Below, piece by piece: positions 33,918-43,750 of a stretch of 64,000 bases of DNA (the stretch's first letter is position 1; every line of letters begins with the position of its first letter). A model generated the notes under the pieces. The model worked only from the letters and a program-made list of their open reading frames with translations. It did not search any database and had not been told where the DNA came from. The stretch lies in contig NZ_NVQE01000001.1 of the NCBI RefSeq assembly GCF_002591975.1, positions 310,001-374,000 of the forward strand, written 5' to 3'. Position numbers and translations under genes: made by a program. This DNA comes from Mycobacterium neglectum. GTDB lineage: Bacteria > Actinomycetota > Actinomycetes > Mycobacteriales > Mycobacteriaceae.

Positions 33918-34817
33918 GTGCAGACGCGCACCGGCACGGCCAAGTCCGGCGAGCTCGATATCTACTACGAGGACATGGGCGACCCCAACGACCCGGCCGT
34001 GCTGCTCATCATGGGACTCGGTGCGCAATTGTTGTTGTGGCGCAAGGATTTCTGCGAAAAGCTCGTCAACCAGGGCCTCCGTGTCATCCGCTACGACAAT
34101 CGCGACGTCGGCCTGTCTTCCAAGGTGACCGGTCAGCACTCCGGCGCTTCCCTGGCGCCGAGAATGGTGCGCTCGTTCCTCGGACTGCGCAGCCCGGCGG
34201 TCTACACACTCGAGGATGTCGCCGATGATGCCGCCGCACTACTCGATCACCTGAAGATCGACACGGCCCATATCGTCGGCGCGTCCATGGGCGGCATGAT
34301 CGCGCAGGTCTTCGCCGCGCGACACGACATGCGCACGAAGACCCTGGCCGTGATCTTCTCGAGCAACAACCAACCGGTATTGCCGCCGCCCGCGCCCAAA
34401 CACCTGCTGGCGATCCTGCAGCGCCCCAAGGCCGCGACCCGCGACGCGATCATCGAGAACGCCATCCGCGTCAGCCGCATCATCGGCAGTCCCGGCTATC
34501 CCGCACCCGAGGACCGGATCCGCGCCGAGGCCATCGAGGGCTACGACCGCTCCTACTATCCGGCGGGTATCGGCCGGCAGTTCGCGGCGATCATGGGCAG
34601 CGGCAGCCTGCTGCACTATGACCGCCAGATCACCGCACCGACAGTGGTCATCCACGGCAAGGCCGACAAGCTGATGCGGCCGTTCGGCGGGCGCGCCGTC
34701 GCCCGCGCGATCAAGGGTGCGCGCCTGGTGCTCTTCGACGGCATGGGGCACGAGTTGCCGCGCGAACTCTGGGATGACATCGTCGGTGAACTGAAGACGA
34801 ATTTCGCCGCCGCGTAA
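33918..34817 (+). CDS. lipG: LipG, alpha/beta hydrolase (Rv0646c homologue)
   Basis: 299 residues. LLIMGLGAQLLLWR forms the oxyanion strand and GASMGGM the nucleophile elbow. The acid is likely Asp in HGKADKLMRP and the catalytic His is in GMGHELPREL. In M. tuberculosis LipG is a phospholipase/thioesterase at the mycolate locus. The GTG at 33918 abuts the upstream stop. Next is the mycolate methyltransferase pair with its own promoter. Confidence 0.92.
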   Translation: MQTRTGTAKSGELDIYYEDMGDPNDPAVLLIMGLGAQLLLWRKDFCEKLVNQGLRVIRYDNRDVGLSSKVTGQHSGASLAPRMVRSFLGLRSPAVYTLEDVADDAAALLDHLKIDTAHIVGASMGGMIAQVFAARHDMRTKTLAVIFSSNNQPVLPPPAPKHLLAILQRPKAATRDAIIENAIRVSRIIGSPGYPAPEDRIRAEAIEGYDRSYYPAGIGRQFAAIMGSGSLLHYDRQITAPTVVIHGKADKLMRPFGGRAVARAIKGARLVLFDGMGHELPRELWDDIVGELKTNFAAA

Positions 34818-34859
34818 AGAATTTACGGCTCTGTAAGTGCTGTGATCCTGCCCTCGTAA

Positions 34860-34889
34860 TTGCAGACCGACGGCAATAGACGTTACATT
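34860..34889 (+). promoter_or_regulatory. Promoter of the mycolate methyltransferase gene
   Basis: TTGCAG (34860-34865) and TACATT (34884-34889) are separated by 18 bp in the gap after lipG. The distance to the ATG at 34974 leaves a 5' leader of about 80 nt. The match is reasonable but sigma-A motifs are loose in this genus. Confidence 0.5.
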
Positions 34890-34973
34890 CGAAGACGAGT
34901 GCTCAGGGCTTTGCGAGCTGTCAACGTTGATGACGGCGGAGCTGCTGATTCGCCCCAGAAAGGCACCGAGCTG

Positions 34974-35843
34974 ATGGCTGTTGCACGCAAACTAGAACCG
35001 CATTTCGAAGACGTCCAGGCGCATTACGACCTGTCCGACGAATTCTTCCGACTCTGGCTGGACCCCAGCCAGACCTACAGCTGCGCCTACTTCGAGCGCG
35101 ACGACATGACGCTGGAAGAAGCGCAGCTGGCCAAAATCGACCTCGCGCTGGGCAAGCTGGGCCTGCAGCCCGGCATGACCCTGCTCGATGTCGGCTGCGG
35201 CTGGGGATCGACCATGATGCGAGCCATCGAGCGCTACGACGTCAACGTCATCGGTCTCACCTTGAGCGAGAACCAAAAGGCCCATGCGGAAAGGGTTTTC
35301 GCGAAATCCGACAGTCCGCGCGACAAGCAGGTGCGGCTGCAGGGCTGGGAGCAGTTCGACGAGCCCGTCGACCGCATCGTGAGCATCGGGGCGTTCGAAC
35401 ACTTCGGCTTCGACCGCTACACCGACTTCTTCAAGATGGCCTATGCCGCGCTTCCCGACGACGGCGTCATGCTGCTGCACACCATCACCGCGCTGACGCT
35501 GCCGCAGATGGCCGACCGCAAGATTCCGCTGACCTTCGAGGTGGCGCGGTTTGTGAAGTTCATCCTCACCGAGATCTTCCCGGGTGGGCGCCTGCCGTCC
35601 ATCGAAAAGGTAGAGGAGTATGCGACGCCGGCCGGATTCACGCTGACCCGCCGGCAGTCGCTGCAAATGCACTATGCGCGCACTCTGGACACCTGGGCCG
35701 GGGCGCTCGCGGAGCACAAGGACGAGGCGATCGCCGTGCAGTCCGAAGAGGTCTACAACCGTTATATGCACTACCTAACGGGCTGCGCGCACGGCTTCCG
35801 GACTGGCTATATCGACGTCCACCAATTCACACTCGCAAAGTAG
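34974..35843 (+). CDS. Cyclopropane mycolic acid synthase-family methyltransferase
   Basis: 289 residues, the usual length. The N-terminal [32 protein letters not shown] and SAM loop [12 protein letters not shown] identify the CmaA/MmaA/PcaA family. The [12 protein letters not shown] segment supplies bicarbonate and substrate contacts, and it ends in [14 protein letters not shown] VHQFTLAK. By sequence it is nearer to PcaA/MmaA2 than to MmaA1. It adds a methylene to meromycolate double bonds using SAM. The ATG at 34974 is used rather than the long upstream frame. Confidence 0.93.
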   Translation: MAVARKLEPHFEDVQAHYDLSDEFFRLWLDPSQTYSCAYFERDDMTLEEAQLAKIDLALGKLGLQPGMTLLDVGCGWGSTMMRAIERYDVNVIGLTLSENQKAHAERVFAKSDSPRDKQVRLQGWEQFDEPVDRIVSIGAFEHFGFDRYTDFFKMAYAALPDDGVMLLHTITALTLPQMADRKIPLTFEVARFVKFILTEIFPGGRLPSIEKVEEYATPAGFTLTRRQSLQMHYARTLDTWAGALAEHKDEAIAVQSEEVYNRYMHYLTGCAHGFRTGYIDVHQFTLAK

Positions 35844-35943
35844 GCGCCGAATTAGGGCGTGAACCACGCCAAACGCTAGGGTGTACGACCAGATAGCACG
35901 TGGCGAATCCGTACACGTCACCAGGAAGGCCAACTAGCGAACC

Positions 35944-36843
35944 ATGTCTGATAACTCCACCGGCACGAAGGATATGACTCCTCATTTCGAGGACATCCAG
36001 CACCACTACGACCTCTCGGACGACTTCTTCGGTGTGTTCCAGGACCCGACTCGCAAGTACAGCTGCGCCTTCTTCACCCGCCCCGACGTGACCCTGTCCG
36101 AGGCGCAGATCGCCAACGTCGACCAGCATCTGGACGCGCTGGACCTGAAGCCGGGTATGACCCTGCTCGAGGTCGGCTGCGGCTGGGGCCTCACGCTGCA
36201 GCGGGCGATGGAGAAGTACGACGTCAACGTCATCGGACTGACGCTGTCGAAGAATCAGAAGGCCTACTGCGACCAGCTACTGGCCAAGCTCGGCAGCGAG
36301 CGGACCTTCGATGTGCGACTGGAGGGCTGGGAGCAGTTCCACTCCCCCGTCGACCGGATCGTGTCGATCGAGGCGTTCGAGCACTTCGGCTTTGAACGCT
36401 ACGACGACTTCTTCAAGACCTGTTTCGACATCCTGCCCGATGACGGCCGCATGACCATCCAGAGCAGTGTTGGCTACCACCCGTACGACCTGGCCGAGCG
36501 CGGCAAGAAGCTGACGTTCGAGTTGGCCCGGTTCGTCAAATTCATCATCACCGAGATCTTCCCGGGCGGACGCCTGCCGACCACGCAGATGATGGTCGAG
36601 CACGGCGAAAAGGCCGGCTTCGTGGTGCCCGAGCCGAAGTCGCTGCGCAACCACTACATCAAGACCCTCGGCATCTGGGCCGACCGGCTGGAGCGCGACA
36701 AGGAAGCGGCGATCGCCGCCACCGACGAGGAGAACTACCACCGCTACATGCGGTATCTCCTGGGCGCGCAGTACTACTTCATCGACGAATCCATCGATGT
36801 CAGCCTGGTCACCTACCTGAAGCCAGGCGCCGTCGCCGCCTGA
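35944..36843 (+). CDS. mmaA4: MmaA4 (Hma)-like hydroxymycolate methyltransferase
   Basis: 299 residues. [39 protein letters not shown] and the terminal [12 protein letters not shown] closely follow M. tuberculosis MmaA4, which makes hydroxymeromycolate as precursor of keto- and methoxy-mycolates. Its presence suggests this strain makes oxygenated mycolates. It is the second and last mma gene here; H37Rv has four. A 7-bp inverted repeat (GTGTACG/CGTACAC) lies in its 5' region at 35881-35916. Confidence 0.9.
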   Translation: MSDNSTGTKDMTPHFEDIQHHYDLSDDFFGVFQDPTRKYSCAFFTRPDVTLSEAQIANVDQHLDALDLKPGMTLLEVGCGWGLTLQRAMEKYDVNVIGLTLSKNQKAYCDQLLAKLGSERTFDVRLEGWEQFHSPVDRIVSIEAFEHFGFERYDDFFKTCFDILPDDGRMTIQSSVGYHPYDLAERGKKLTFELARFVKFIITEIFPGGRLPTTQMMVEHGEKAGFVVPEPKSLRNHYIKTLGIWADRLERDKEAAIAATDEENYHRYMRYLLGAQYYFIDESIDVSLVTYLKPGAVAA

Positions 36844-36866
36844 TCTTCAGCGCGAACTGGTCGCCG

Positions 36867-38453
36867 CTAGGCGGCGGCCGGCTCAGGGGTCTTGGCCTCT
36901 TCGGCGTCCTCGTTCTCTTCGGGATCCTTGTTCTCTTCGGAGTCCTTGATCACTTCGGGATCCTTCGTCTCCTCGAGATCCGTGATCACTTCGGGATCCT
37001 TGATCTCTTCGAGATCCGTGATCACTTCGGGATCCTTGATCTCTTCCACGATCTCGTTGCCCTCGATCAGGGTCTCCTCCTCGAGCACGATCTCCTCGAC
37101 GATCTCCGCGGGCTCTAGCGTGCCTTCGGGCTCGATCGTGCCCTCGGTCAGAGTGAGGTCCTCAGCGGTCTCGATATTGGCGGCCAACTCAGTCCCTTCA
37201 CCTTCAAACTGCTGCTCGACGTCGCCGGTTTCCTGCATGGGCGCCTGTCTGGCAAAGGCCGGCTCGTCCTCCTCGTCGGCCATCAACGGCGACACAGGAG
37301 GCCCAGTAACAATCGGAGGTGTCAGCGAGATTTCCTGGGTCAATCCGAAATTGGCCAAGAAGTTGTTAATGCCTTGTAAGACCGCCGGGATCAGCTTGAG
37401 GAAGAGCGTGATCGGGTTGAAAAACGGGATGAACCCGGTCCCGATGGGGGCGCCGAACGGAATCCCACGGGCGTAACCGGTCTCTTCGATGATCACGCGC
37501 AGCGCGGGCTCGAGAAGGTCGGCGATCGGCTTGCCGATCAACGGGATGAGATGCAGCGGCCGGACGAGCGGTAGGACCTTCGGCGTGATGGTGTAGTACT
37601 TGGTGTCGCCGTACTCCTGGTAGTTGACGATGCCGGGATTCAGCAGCGGGTAGGTCGTGAGGGCTTCCCACTCCTCGATGGTGTATCCGGCCGGAGTTTC
37701 ACCCGGATCACTGTCCTCGTTCCACGCCAAATAGGTGCCGTGGTCGTAGGAGAATCCGAGGATCGAGTTGGCCACCGCCAGCGGATTCAAGAGGAACGTC
37801 GGCCAGTCGGCGATGCCCTCCCACCGGATCGCCCAGTCTTCGGTGGGGATGCCGTCGGGGAATGCGGTCGTGGAACCGGTGGGCGTCGGCTGACCAGTCG
37901 TCACATTGAGGATCGGGATGTAATGCAGGAAGCCCAATCGCGACAGCAGACCACCATTCGGGCGGTTGGGGTTCCCGATGAAGACGAACGCATCCGGGGT
38001 CTGGCCCACCCAATCGCCGTTGATGTAATGCATCTTCGCGATGCTGACCACGCGAGCCCCCTGCGAATACCCGGCGATCACGAAGTCGCCGGTCGTGGCG
38101 TCCGCGGCGGTTTTGAGGTTTTGCACTCCCTTCGCCACCGACACGTTGAAGGTGTCGCACGACAAATTCGGGCACCAACCGGGTAACGGAATCGGCCAAA
38201 ATGACGCAGGGTAGTCGACTCCCTTTAGAACGTCGCAGCCGCCAGCGTTGGCGCACGGCTCCTGCATGTAGTAGTCGCGGAAGTTCTCCATGTATCCGCC
38301 GACGCCGTTTGCGTTCGGCGTGCCCGTGCCCGGCACGATCAGCGCGGTGGCGGCCAGGCTGACGGCCGCGACCAGCGCCGTCACGGCGCCGAGAACGGCT
38401 GTGCCCAGCAAGCTCAGGAGGAACAGAACGACGACTCGACCGGCCTTGCGCAT
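36867..38453 (-). CDS. Secreted PE-PPE-domain alpha/beta hydrolase-like protein with acidic repeat tail
   Basis: 528 residues. A long N-terminal hydrophobic segment (about 6-40) serves as signal or anchor. The PE-PPE domain (about 40-330) contains ALIVPGTGTPNANGVGGYMENF and the serine-hydrolase elbow AGYSQGARVVS, with PNRPNGGLLSRL. No PE or PPE domain precedes it. The last 150 residues are Glu/Asp/Pro/Ile-rich and repeated. PE-PPE domains resemble cutinases/esterases, so an envelope or secreted esterase is likely. It converges with mmaA4. Confidence 0.85.
   Translation of the reverse strand: MRKAGRVVVLFLLSLLGTAVLGAVTALVAAVSLAATALIVPGTGTPNANGVGGYMENFRDYYMQEPCANAGGCDVLKGVDYPASFWPIPLPGWCPNLSCDTFNVSVAKGVQNLKTAADATTGDFVIAGYSQGARVVSIAKMHYINGDWVGQTPDAFVFIGNPNRPNGGLLSRLGFLHYIPILNVTTGQPTPTGSTTAFPDGIPTEDWAIRWEGIADWPTFLLNPLAVANSILGFSYDHGTYLAWNEDSDPGETPAGYTIEEWEALTTYPLLNPGIVNYQEYGDTKYYTITPKVLPLVRPLHLIPLIGKPIADLLEPALRVIIEETGYARGIPFGAPIGTGFIPFFNPITLFLKLIPAVLQGINNFLANFGLTQEISLTPPIVTGPPVSPLMADEEDEPAFARQAPMQETGDVEQQFEGEGTELAANIETAEDLTLTEGTIEPEGTLEPAEIVEEIVLEEETLIEGNEIVEEIKDPEVITDLEEIKDPEVITDLEETKDPEVIKDSEENKDPEENEDAEEAKTPEPAAA
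36948..37055. repeat. 36-bp in-frame minisatellite within the PE-PPE-domain gene
   Basis: Three units of 36 bp, beginning GATCACTTCGGGATCC, start at 36948, 36984 and 37020; the third diverges in its last bases. Each encodes about 12 residues of the form EEIKDPEVITDL. Weaker units continue on both sides. The period is a multiple of three, so copy-number change keeps the frame. Confidence 0.85.
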
Positions 38454-38984
38454 GCGTAAACAATCACATAACGCACCGCGTGGATCCGTCGGAATCGAAA
38501 ATTTGCTCAGAGAAGTTTCGTATCGACTGTCGGATTTTCCGCGGCGCCGTTCGTCGACCTGGTAGGAAGTGGGACGCAGCGTTCTGCTGGCATCCGAAAG
38601 ATGACGCCATGTACTGCTTCGCCCTGTTGCTAGGACCCGAGTCGCTGACGCGCGGACCAGAGGGAGCAGGTCGACGAATCATCGACTAGTTCTGCAGCCG
38701 AATTCCGGCTTTGCGACTCGTCCCGAACACCCCGGCACCGATACTTCGGGAACGACGTCATCCACCAACGGTTGAAGCTGCGAGGGATCATTCGGATCCC
38801 ACGCTGGGCGCCAAGTTAGCTGGACAGCCCGCTTGGCAGCGCAACGGACTCGCCGCGGTTGCCGGCCGCTGAGCGGAAGTGTGGTCGGCCGACACAGGCT
38901 GCGGCGGGCAGACGTGCAACAGCCCCTATATCGTCAGATTCGACAATTTCTTCAGCGATTCGCCGCCGACGCAATTTCGGCTGA
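38454..38984. other. Gap between PE-PPE-domain gene and rplA
   Basis: This 531-bp stretch has no gene I can support. One plus-strand frame after a stop reads VWSADTGCGGQTCNSPYIVRF before ending near 38997, and another reads YFGNDVIHQRLKLRGIIRI. Their composition is protein-like, so a decayed gene is possible, but I recognise no family. No strong terminator for the rplA side is visible. Confidence 0.4.
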
Positions 38985-39692
38985 CTACGCCTCGGTGAAG
39001 TTGCGGGTTACCGCCGGGTCCACGGGGATGCCCGGACCCGTCGTCGTCGACACGACAACCTTCTTGAGGTAGCGCCCCTTCGACGACGACGGCTTGGCGC
39101 GCAGCACCTCATCGAGCGCCGCGCCGTAGTTCTCCGCCAGCTTCTTCTCGTCGAACGACGCCTTGCCGATCACGAAGTGCAGGTTGGCCTGCTTGTCGAC
39201 ACGGAAGTTGATCTTGCCGCCCTTGATGTCGGACACGGCCTTGGCGACATCGGGAGTCACCGTGCCGGTCTTCGGGTTGGGCATCAGGCCACGCGGGCCG
39301 AGCACACGGGCGATCTTGCCGACCTTGGCCATCTGATCCGGCGTCGCGATCGCGGCGTCGAAGTCCAGGAAGCCGCCCTGAATCTTCTCGATCAGGTCGT
39401 CGCTGCCCACCTCGTCGGCGCCGGCAGCCAGGGCCGCCTCCGCCTTGTCGCCGACCGCGAACACCACGACGCGTGCGGTCTTACCGGTGCCGTTGGGCAG
39501 GTTGACGGTGCCGCGCACCATCTGGTCGGCCTTACGCGGGTCGACGCCCAGCCGGATGGCAACCTCGACGGTCGCGTCCTGCTTCTTCGACGACGTCTCC
39601 TTGGCCAGGCGCACGGCCTCGATCGGGGAGTACAGGTTGTCCTTGTCGACCTTCTCGGCCGCTTCGCGATATGCCTTGCTGTTCTTGCTCAT
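38985..39692 (-). CDS. rplA: 50S ribosomal protein L1
   Basis: 235 residues, standard length. [23 protein letters not shown] at the N-terminus and [15 protein letters not shown] (L1 signature near residue 130) identify it; it ends TRNFTEA. It binds 23S rRNA at the L1 stalk and can repress the rplK-rplA mRNA. It is 67 bp downstream of rplK. Confidence 0.98.
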   Translation of the reverse strand: MSKNSKAYREAAEKVDKDNLYSPIEAVRLAKETSSKKQDATVEVAIRLGVDPRKADQMVRGTVNLPNGTGKTARVVVFAVGDKAEAALAAGADEVGSDDLIEKIQGGFLDFDAAIATPDQMAKVGKIARVLGPRGLMPNPKTGTVTPDVAKAVSDIKGGKINFRVDKQANLHFVIGKASFDEKKLAENYGAALDEVLRAKPSSSKGRYLKKVVVSTTTGPGIPVDPAVTRNFTEA

Positions 39693-39759
39693 TGGTGTCT
39701 CCTAATTGATGAGTTGTGGTTGGCGGGCCGCAGCTGGCCCTCCCACGGGTACGGCCGAA

Positions 39760-40188
39760 CTATTCGACCGTGATCCCCATCGACCGGGCGGTGCCGGCGA
39801 TGATCTTGGACGCCGCGTCAATGTCGTTGGCGTTCAAGTCTTCCTTCTTGGTCTCGGCGATCTCGCGCACCTGAGCCCAGGACACCTTGGCGACCTTGGT
39901 GGTGTGCGGGGTGCCGGAACCCTTCTGCACGCCTGCAGCCTTCAGCAGCAGCTTGGCGGCGGGCGGGGTCTTCAGCGCGAACGTGAAGCTGCGGTCCTCG
40001 TAGACGGTGATCTCCACGGGGATGACGTTGCCGCGCTGGCTCTCCGTCGCGGCGTTGTACGCCTTGCAGAACTCCATGATGTTGACGCCGTGCTGGCCGA
40101 GCGCCGGACCCACGGGCGGGGCGGGGTTGGCCGCTCCGGCCTGGATCTGCAGCTTGATCAGCCCAGTGACCTTCTTCTTCGGGGCCAT
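39760..40188 (-). CDS. rplK: 50S ribosomal protein L11
   Basis: 142 residues. The N-terminal [35 protein letters not shown] is the conserved L11 pattern and the C-terminus carries [19 protein letters not shown]. It forms the GTPase-associated centre where stringent-response and elongation factors act. It lies 34 bp after nusG in the secE-nusG-rplK-rplA cluster. Confidence 0.98.
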   Translation of the reverse strand: MAPKKKVTGLIKLQIQAGAANPAPPVGPALGQHGVNIMEFCKAYNAATESQRGNVIPVEITVYEDRSFTFALKTPPAAKLLLKAAGVQKGSGTPHTTKVAKVSWAQVREIAETKKEDLNANDIDAASKIIAGTARSMGITVE

Positions 40189-40222
40189 GAGTGTTCGGTT
40201 TCCTTTTCTTTCTTACTTGTCT

Positions 40223-41047
<825 letters not shown>

Positions 41048-41073
41048 TCAGTCCTCTCTCAATACATCACTCG

Positions 41074-41502
41074 TCAGCCGAACACCCACATGACGAGCTT
41101 GCCCACGCCCAGATCGACTCCGCCGATCAGCGCCACCATGAACGCCAGGAAGACCAGCACCACCGCGGTGTAGCTGACCATCTGCTTGCGGTTCGGCCAG
41201 ATCACCTTGCGCAGCTCGGCAACGACCTGCTTCAGGTAGTTCCACACGTAGAGGAGCGGGTTGCGCGAGGGACCGTCGCCACGCTTCTTGGCGGTCTTCT
41301 TCGCGGTGCCCGAGCCGTTCTTGGTCGGGGACGCTTGGCTGCCGGTTTCCAGGTCCACAGCGCTGCTGACGTCCTCGCCGCTGGACACGCGCCGCGACCG
41401 CTTGCCGCTGGGCCGGGTCGGCCGGGTTACGACCGCGCCGTTGCCGTCACCGGTATCGCCGGGGGCGTCTGCGGAGCCGTCACGATCACGCTCGTCGCTC
41501 AC
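41074..41502 (-). CDS. secE: Preprotein translocase subunit SecE
   Basis: 142 residues. A hydrophilic N-terminal extension rich in Ser/Thr/Lys precedes the conserved SecE core NPLLYVWNYLKQVVAELRKVIWPNRKQMVSYTAVVL. One transmembrane helix follows (VVLVFLAFMVALIGGVDLG). It stabilises SecY in the plasma membrane. It is the first protein gene of the nusG cluster, with tRNA-Trp upstream. Confidence 0.96.
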   Translation of the reverse strand: MSDERDRDGSADAPGDTGDGNGAVVTRPTRPSGKRSRRVSSGEDVSSAVDLETGSQASPTKNGSGTAKKTAKKRGDGPSRNPLLYVWNYLKQVVAELRKVIWPNRKQMVSYTAVVLVFLAFMVALIGGVDLGVGKLVMWVFG

Positions 41503-41570
41503 CGCATGCCTTTCGTCTGTTGTCGGGGGGACACCATCCAGTGTCCACGCTTGTCGAGTATTCAGTTGAG

Positions 41571-41643
<73 letters not shown>

Positions 41644-41790
41644 TCAGGATGGCACTACAGGCAGAACCACCCGGGTCCGGGGCTCACACAATTTGCGCGC
41701 TCCCCGTTCGGTCGATCTATAACCGACGGACAGCGCGCTGGACTGGGAAAACCCCGAGTAGCGAGTGTAGCGCGCCACCCGCACAACGTA

Positions 41791-42318
41791 CTAATCCGCC
41801 GCCTGTCCGTTCTCGCCGGAAGCTGTGCGGACGACCTGACCCGTCTCGGGGTCCCACTTCACCGCGATCGAGTTGTCGCCCTCGTGGCCCATGAGCGTGG
41901 TGAACGCCTCCATCACGATGGTGCCGTCCTGCTCGGCACAGACATTGCGGGTCGTCACGATGTCGGCGCCGAACCTCTCGACCACCGTCTCGACGTACAT
42001 GGTCCCGGTCAGCCGGTCGCCGACCTTGATCGGCCGGTGGAACCGAAACTTCTGGTCGACCTGGACGATCTGCATGGTTTCCATGCCGACGTCGACGTGC
42101 TGAAAGAAGTGAGTCTGGATCATCACCGCGAAGATCGACGCAAAAGTGAGCGGCGCTATGAGGGCGTCATGGCCGAGTTCGGCGGCTGCAGCCTCGTCGA
42201 CAGTGGCCGGCGCGGTCGACTTCACCGCTTTCGCAAACTGGCGGACCTGTTCGCGGCCCACCACGAACGTGTCGGGATACTCCCAGACCATCCCCCGGAT
42301 GTCTGTCTTCAGAGCCAT
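41791..42318 (-). CDS. hadC: (3R)-hydroxyacyl-ACP dehydratase subunit HadC
   Basis: 175 residues of the hot-dog (MaoC-like) fold: GMVWEYPDTFVVGREQVRQFAKAV, ELGHDALIAPLTFASIFAV and IVQVDQKFRFHRPIKVGD. It lacks the catalytic Asp/His hydratase motif, so it is the non-catalytic partner of HadB in HadBC. That complex dehydrates long acyl chains in FAS-II mycolate elongation. It is 3 bp downstream of hadB. Confidence 0.95.
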   Translation of the reverse strand: MALKTDIRGMVWEYPDTFVVGREQVRQFAKAVKSTAPATVDEAAAAELGHDALIAPLTFASIFAVMIQTHFFQHVDVGMETMQIVQVDQKFRFHRPIKVGDRLTGTMYVETVVERFGADIVTTRNVCAEQDGTIVMEAFTTLMGHEGDNSIAVKWDPETGQVVRTASGENGQAAD

Positions 42319-42321
42319 CCG

Positions 42322-42750
42322 CTACGCCAGCTTCGCAGTGGCGACCGCGCGGCCGAAGATCTTTTTTCCGCCCGCAGTGGCCGTCAATGCGATGGTCACC
42401 GACTTCGTCTCGGGTTCAACGGATTTCACACGTCCGCTGAAAACGATTTCGGCACCCACACCGTCGTTGGGAACCGGGACCACAGCGGTGAACCGCACGT
42501 TGTATTCGGTGACCGCCGCGGGGTCCCCGACCCAGGAGGTGATGTAGCCGCCCCCCAATCCCATGGTGAGCATCCCGTGGGCGATCGCGGTGTCCAGGCC
42601 GACCTGCTTGGCGATCTCGTCATCCCAGTGGATGGGGTTCAGGTCGCCGGACACGCCGGCGTAGTTCACCAGGTCACCCCGCGTCAGCGGGATCACTTTC
42701 TCGGGAAGCAGGTCGCCCACCTTCACCGAATCGAACTCACGCAGTGCCAT
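42322..42750 (-). CDS. hadB: (3R)-hydroxyacyl-ACP dehydratase catalytic subunit HadB
   Basis: 142 residues. It contains the hydratase motif GDLNPIHWDD...GLDTAIAHGM with the catalytic Asp and His. It pairs with HadA (early) or HadC (late) to dehydrate 3-hydroxyacyl-AcpM in FAS-II. The ATG at 42750 overlaps the 3' end of hadA by 14 bp, so the two are translationally coupled. Confidence 0.96.
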   Translation of the reverse strand: MALREFDSVKVGDLLPEKVIPLTRGDLVNYAGVSGDLNPIHWDDEIAKQVGLDTAIAHGMLTMGLGGGYITSWVGDPAAVTEYNVRFTAVVPVPNDGVGAEIVFSGRVKSVEPETKSVTIALTATAGGKKIFGRAVATAKLA

Positions 42751-43216
42751 CGCTGAAACCCTCTTCTCCCTCTTCGCCGGTGCGGCCCGCGAGGGTCGTG
42801 TAAGTCTCCTGGACAACGTCACCGTTGTCGTCGGTGACGACGTTCTTGGTGACGATGATGTCGGTGCCGTGCGCCTGCTTGACGGAGTCCACGTACACGT
42901 CGCAGTAGAGCGTGTCACCGGCGTGGATCGGCTTGCGGAACTTCACCACCTGATCCACTTGGACGATCTGCATGTCGCTGATGCCGATGTTGGCACTGGC
43001 GAAGAACGCCGTCTGCGCCTGGTAACCGAATACCGAGATGAACGTCAGCGGCGCACAGATCGCGTCGTGTCCCAGCTCGGCGGCAGCGGCGTCGTCGTGG
43101 TAGGCGGGGTCCTCGTTCTTCACCGCGACGGCATACTCGCGCAGCTTCTCCCGCCCGACGACGTAGCTGTCGGGATAGCGGAAGTGCATCCCGACGATCT
43201 GCTTCGACAGCGACAA
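42737..43216 (-). CDS. hadA: (3R)-hydroxyacyl-ACP dehydratase subunit HadA
   Basis: 159 residues. The sequence SLSKQIVGMHFRYPDSYVVGREKLREYAVAV aligns position by position with M. tuberculosis HadA from its start. I therefore choose the TTG at 43216, preceded by GGATAGG, over the longer frame to 43234. A MaoC-like hot-dog fold without catalytic residues binds the acyl chain (VFGYQAQTAFF). The target of thiacetazone-type activated drugs is this subunit family. Confidence 0.95.
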   Translation of the reverse strand: MSLSKQIVGMHFRYPDSYVVGREKLREYAVAVKNEDPAYHDDAAAAELGHDAICAPLTFISVFGYQAQTAFFASANIGISDMQIVQVDQVVKFRKPIHAGDTLYCDVYVDSVKQAHGTDIIVTKNVVTDDNGDVVQETYTTLAGRTGEEGEEGFSDGTA

Positions 43217-43265
43217 AGTGGACCTATCCGTCAACCGCGGGCAACCGCCCGCGGGTTGGTGCGCG

Positions 43266-43433
43266 CTAGCGCGATTCCTTATGCGCCTGGTGCTTGCCGC
43301 AGTTCGGGCAGAACTTCTTGATCTCGAGGCGATCGGGGTCGTTACGGCGGTTCTTCTTCGTGATGTAGTTGCGGTGCTTGCACACCTCGCAGGCCAAGGT
43401 GATCTTGGGCCGTACGTCTGTACTGGAGGCCAC
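43266..43433 (-). CDS. rpmG: 50S ribosomal protein L33 (zinc-binding form)
   Basis: 55 residues from the GTG at 43433. Two CxxC pairs (CEVC and CPNC) mark the Zn-bound C+ form, replaced by a Zn-free paralogue under zinc limitation in mycobacteria. The sequence [20 protein letters not shown] is typical. It lies 50 bp upstream of hadA and 34 bp after tRNA-Met on the minus strand. Confidence 0.96.
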   Translation of the reverse strand: MASSTDVRPKITLACEVCKHRNYITKKNRRNDPDRLEIKKFCPNCGKHQAHKESR

Positions 43434-43467
43434 TTCTTCGTCCTTCGTCTAACTGTTGGTCGTCTTG

Positions 43468-43541
43468 TAGCGGTGGGGGGACTCGATCCCCCGACCTCAC
43501 GATTATGAGTCGTGCGCTCTAACCAGCTGAGCTACACCGCC
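43468..43541 (-). tRNA. tRNA-Met, elongator (anticodon CAT)
   Basis: 74 nt on the minus strand. The acceptor GGCGGTG pairs with CACCGCT (G-U at the end). The anticodon stem CACGA/TCGTG closes the loop CTCATAA with anticodon CAT, and the T-loop is GATCGAGTCC. A paired first base distinguishes it from initiator tRNA. Confidence 0.95.
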
Positions 43542-43577
43542 CCGATAGTCCGGTCCGGCGCACCGTCCCGTCCACCG

Positions 43578-43650
43578 AGCCCCCTAACGGAATCGAACCG
43601 TTGACCTTTTCCTTACCATGGAAACGCTCTACCGACTGAGCTAAGGGGGC
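43578..43650 (-). tRNA. tRNA-Thr (anticodon GGT)
   Basis: 73 nt on the minus strand. The acceptor GCCCCCT pairs with AGGGGGC. The D-arm is TAGCTCAGTCGG. The anticodon stem TTTCC/GGAAA closes the loop ATGGTAA with anticodon GGT, and the T-loop has GGTTCGATTCC. It is 36 bp upstream of tRNA-Met, and the two are probably one transcript. Confidence 0.95.
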
Positions 43651-43750
43651 GTGACCCGACAGTCGTGCCGTGGGCCTTAAAGAGGGTACATTCTCGGCGT
43701 TTGCCTCGCCAAACCGCTGTTGGCGGCCAACAGGGTGATAGGACGGACAT

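Noticed and set aside
43468..43650. A prophage or genomic-island attachment site at the tRNA pair
   Set aside because: No integrase gene, truncated tRNA copy or direct repeat of the tRNA 3' end is visible nearby.
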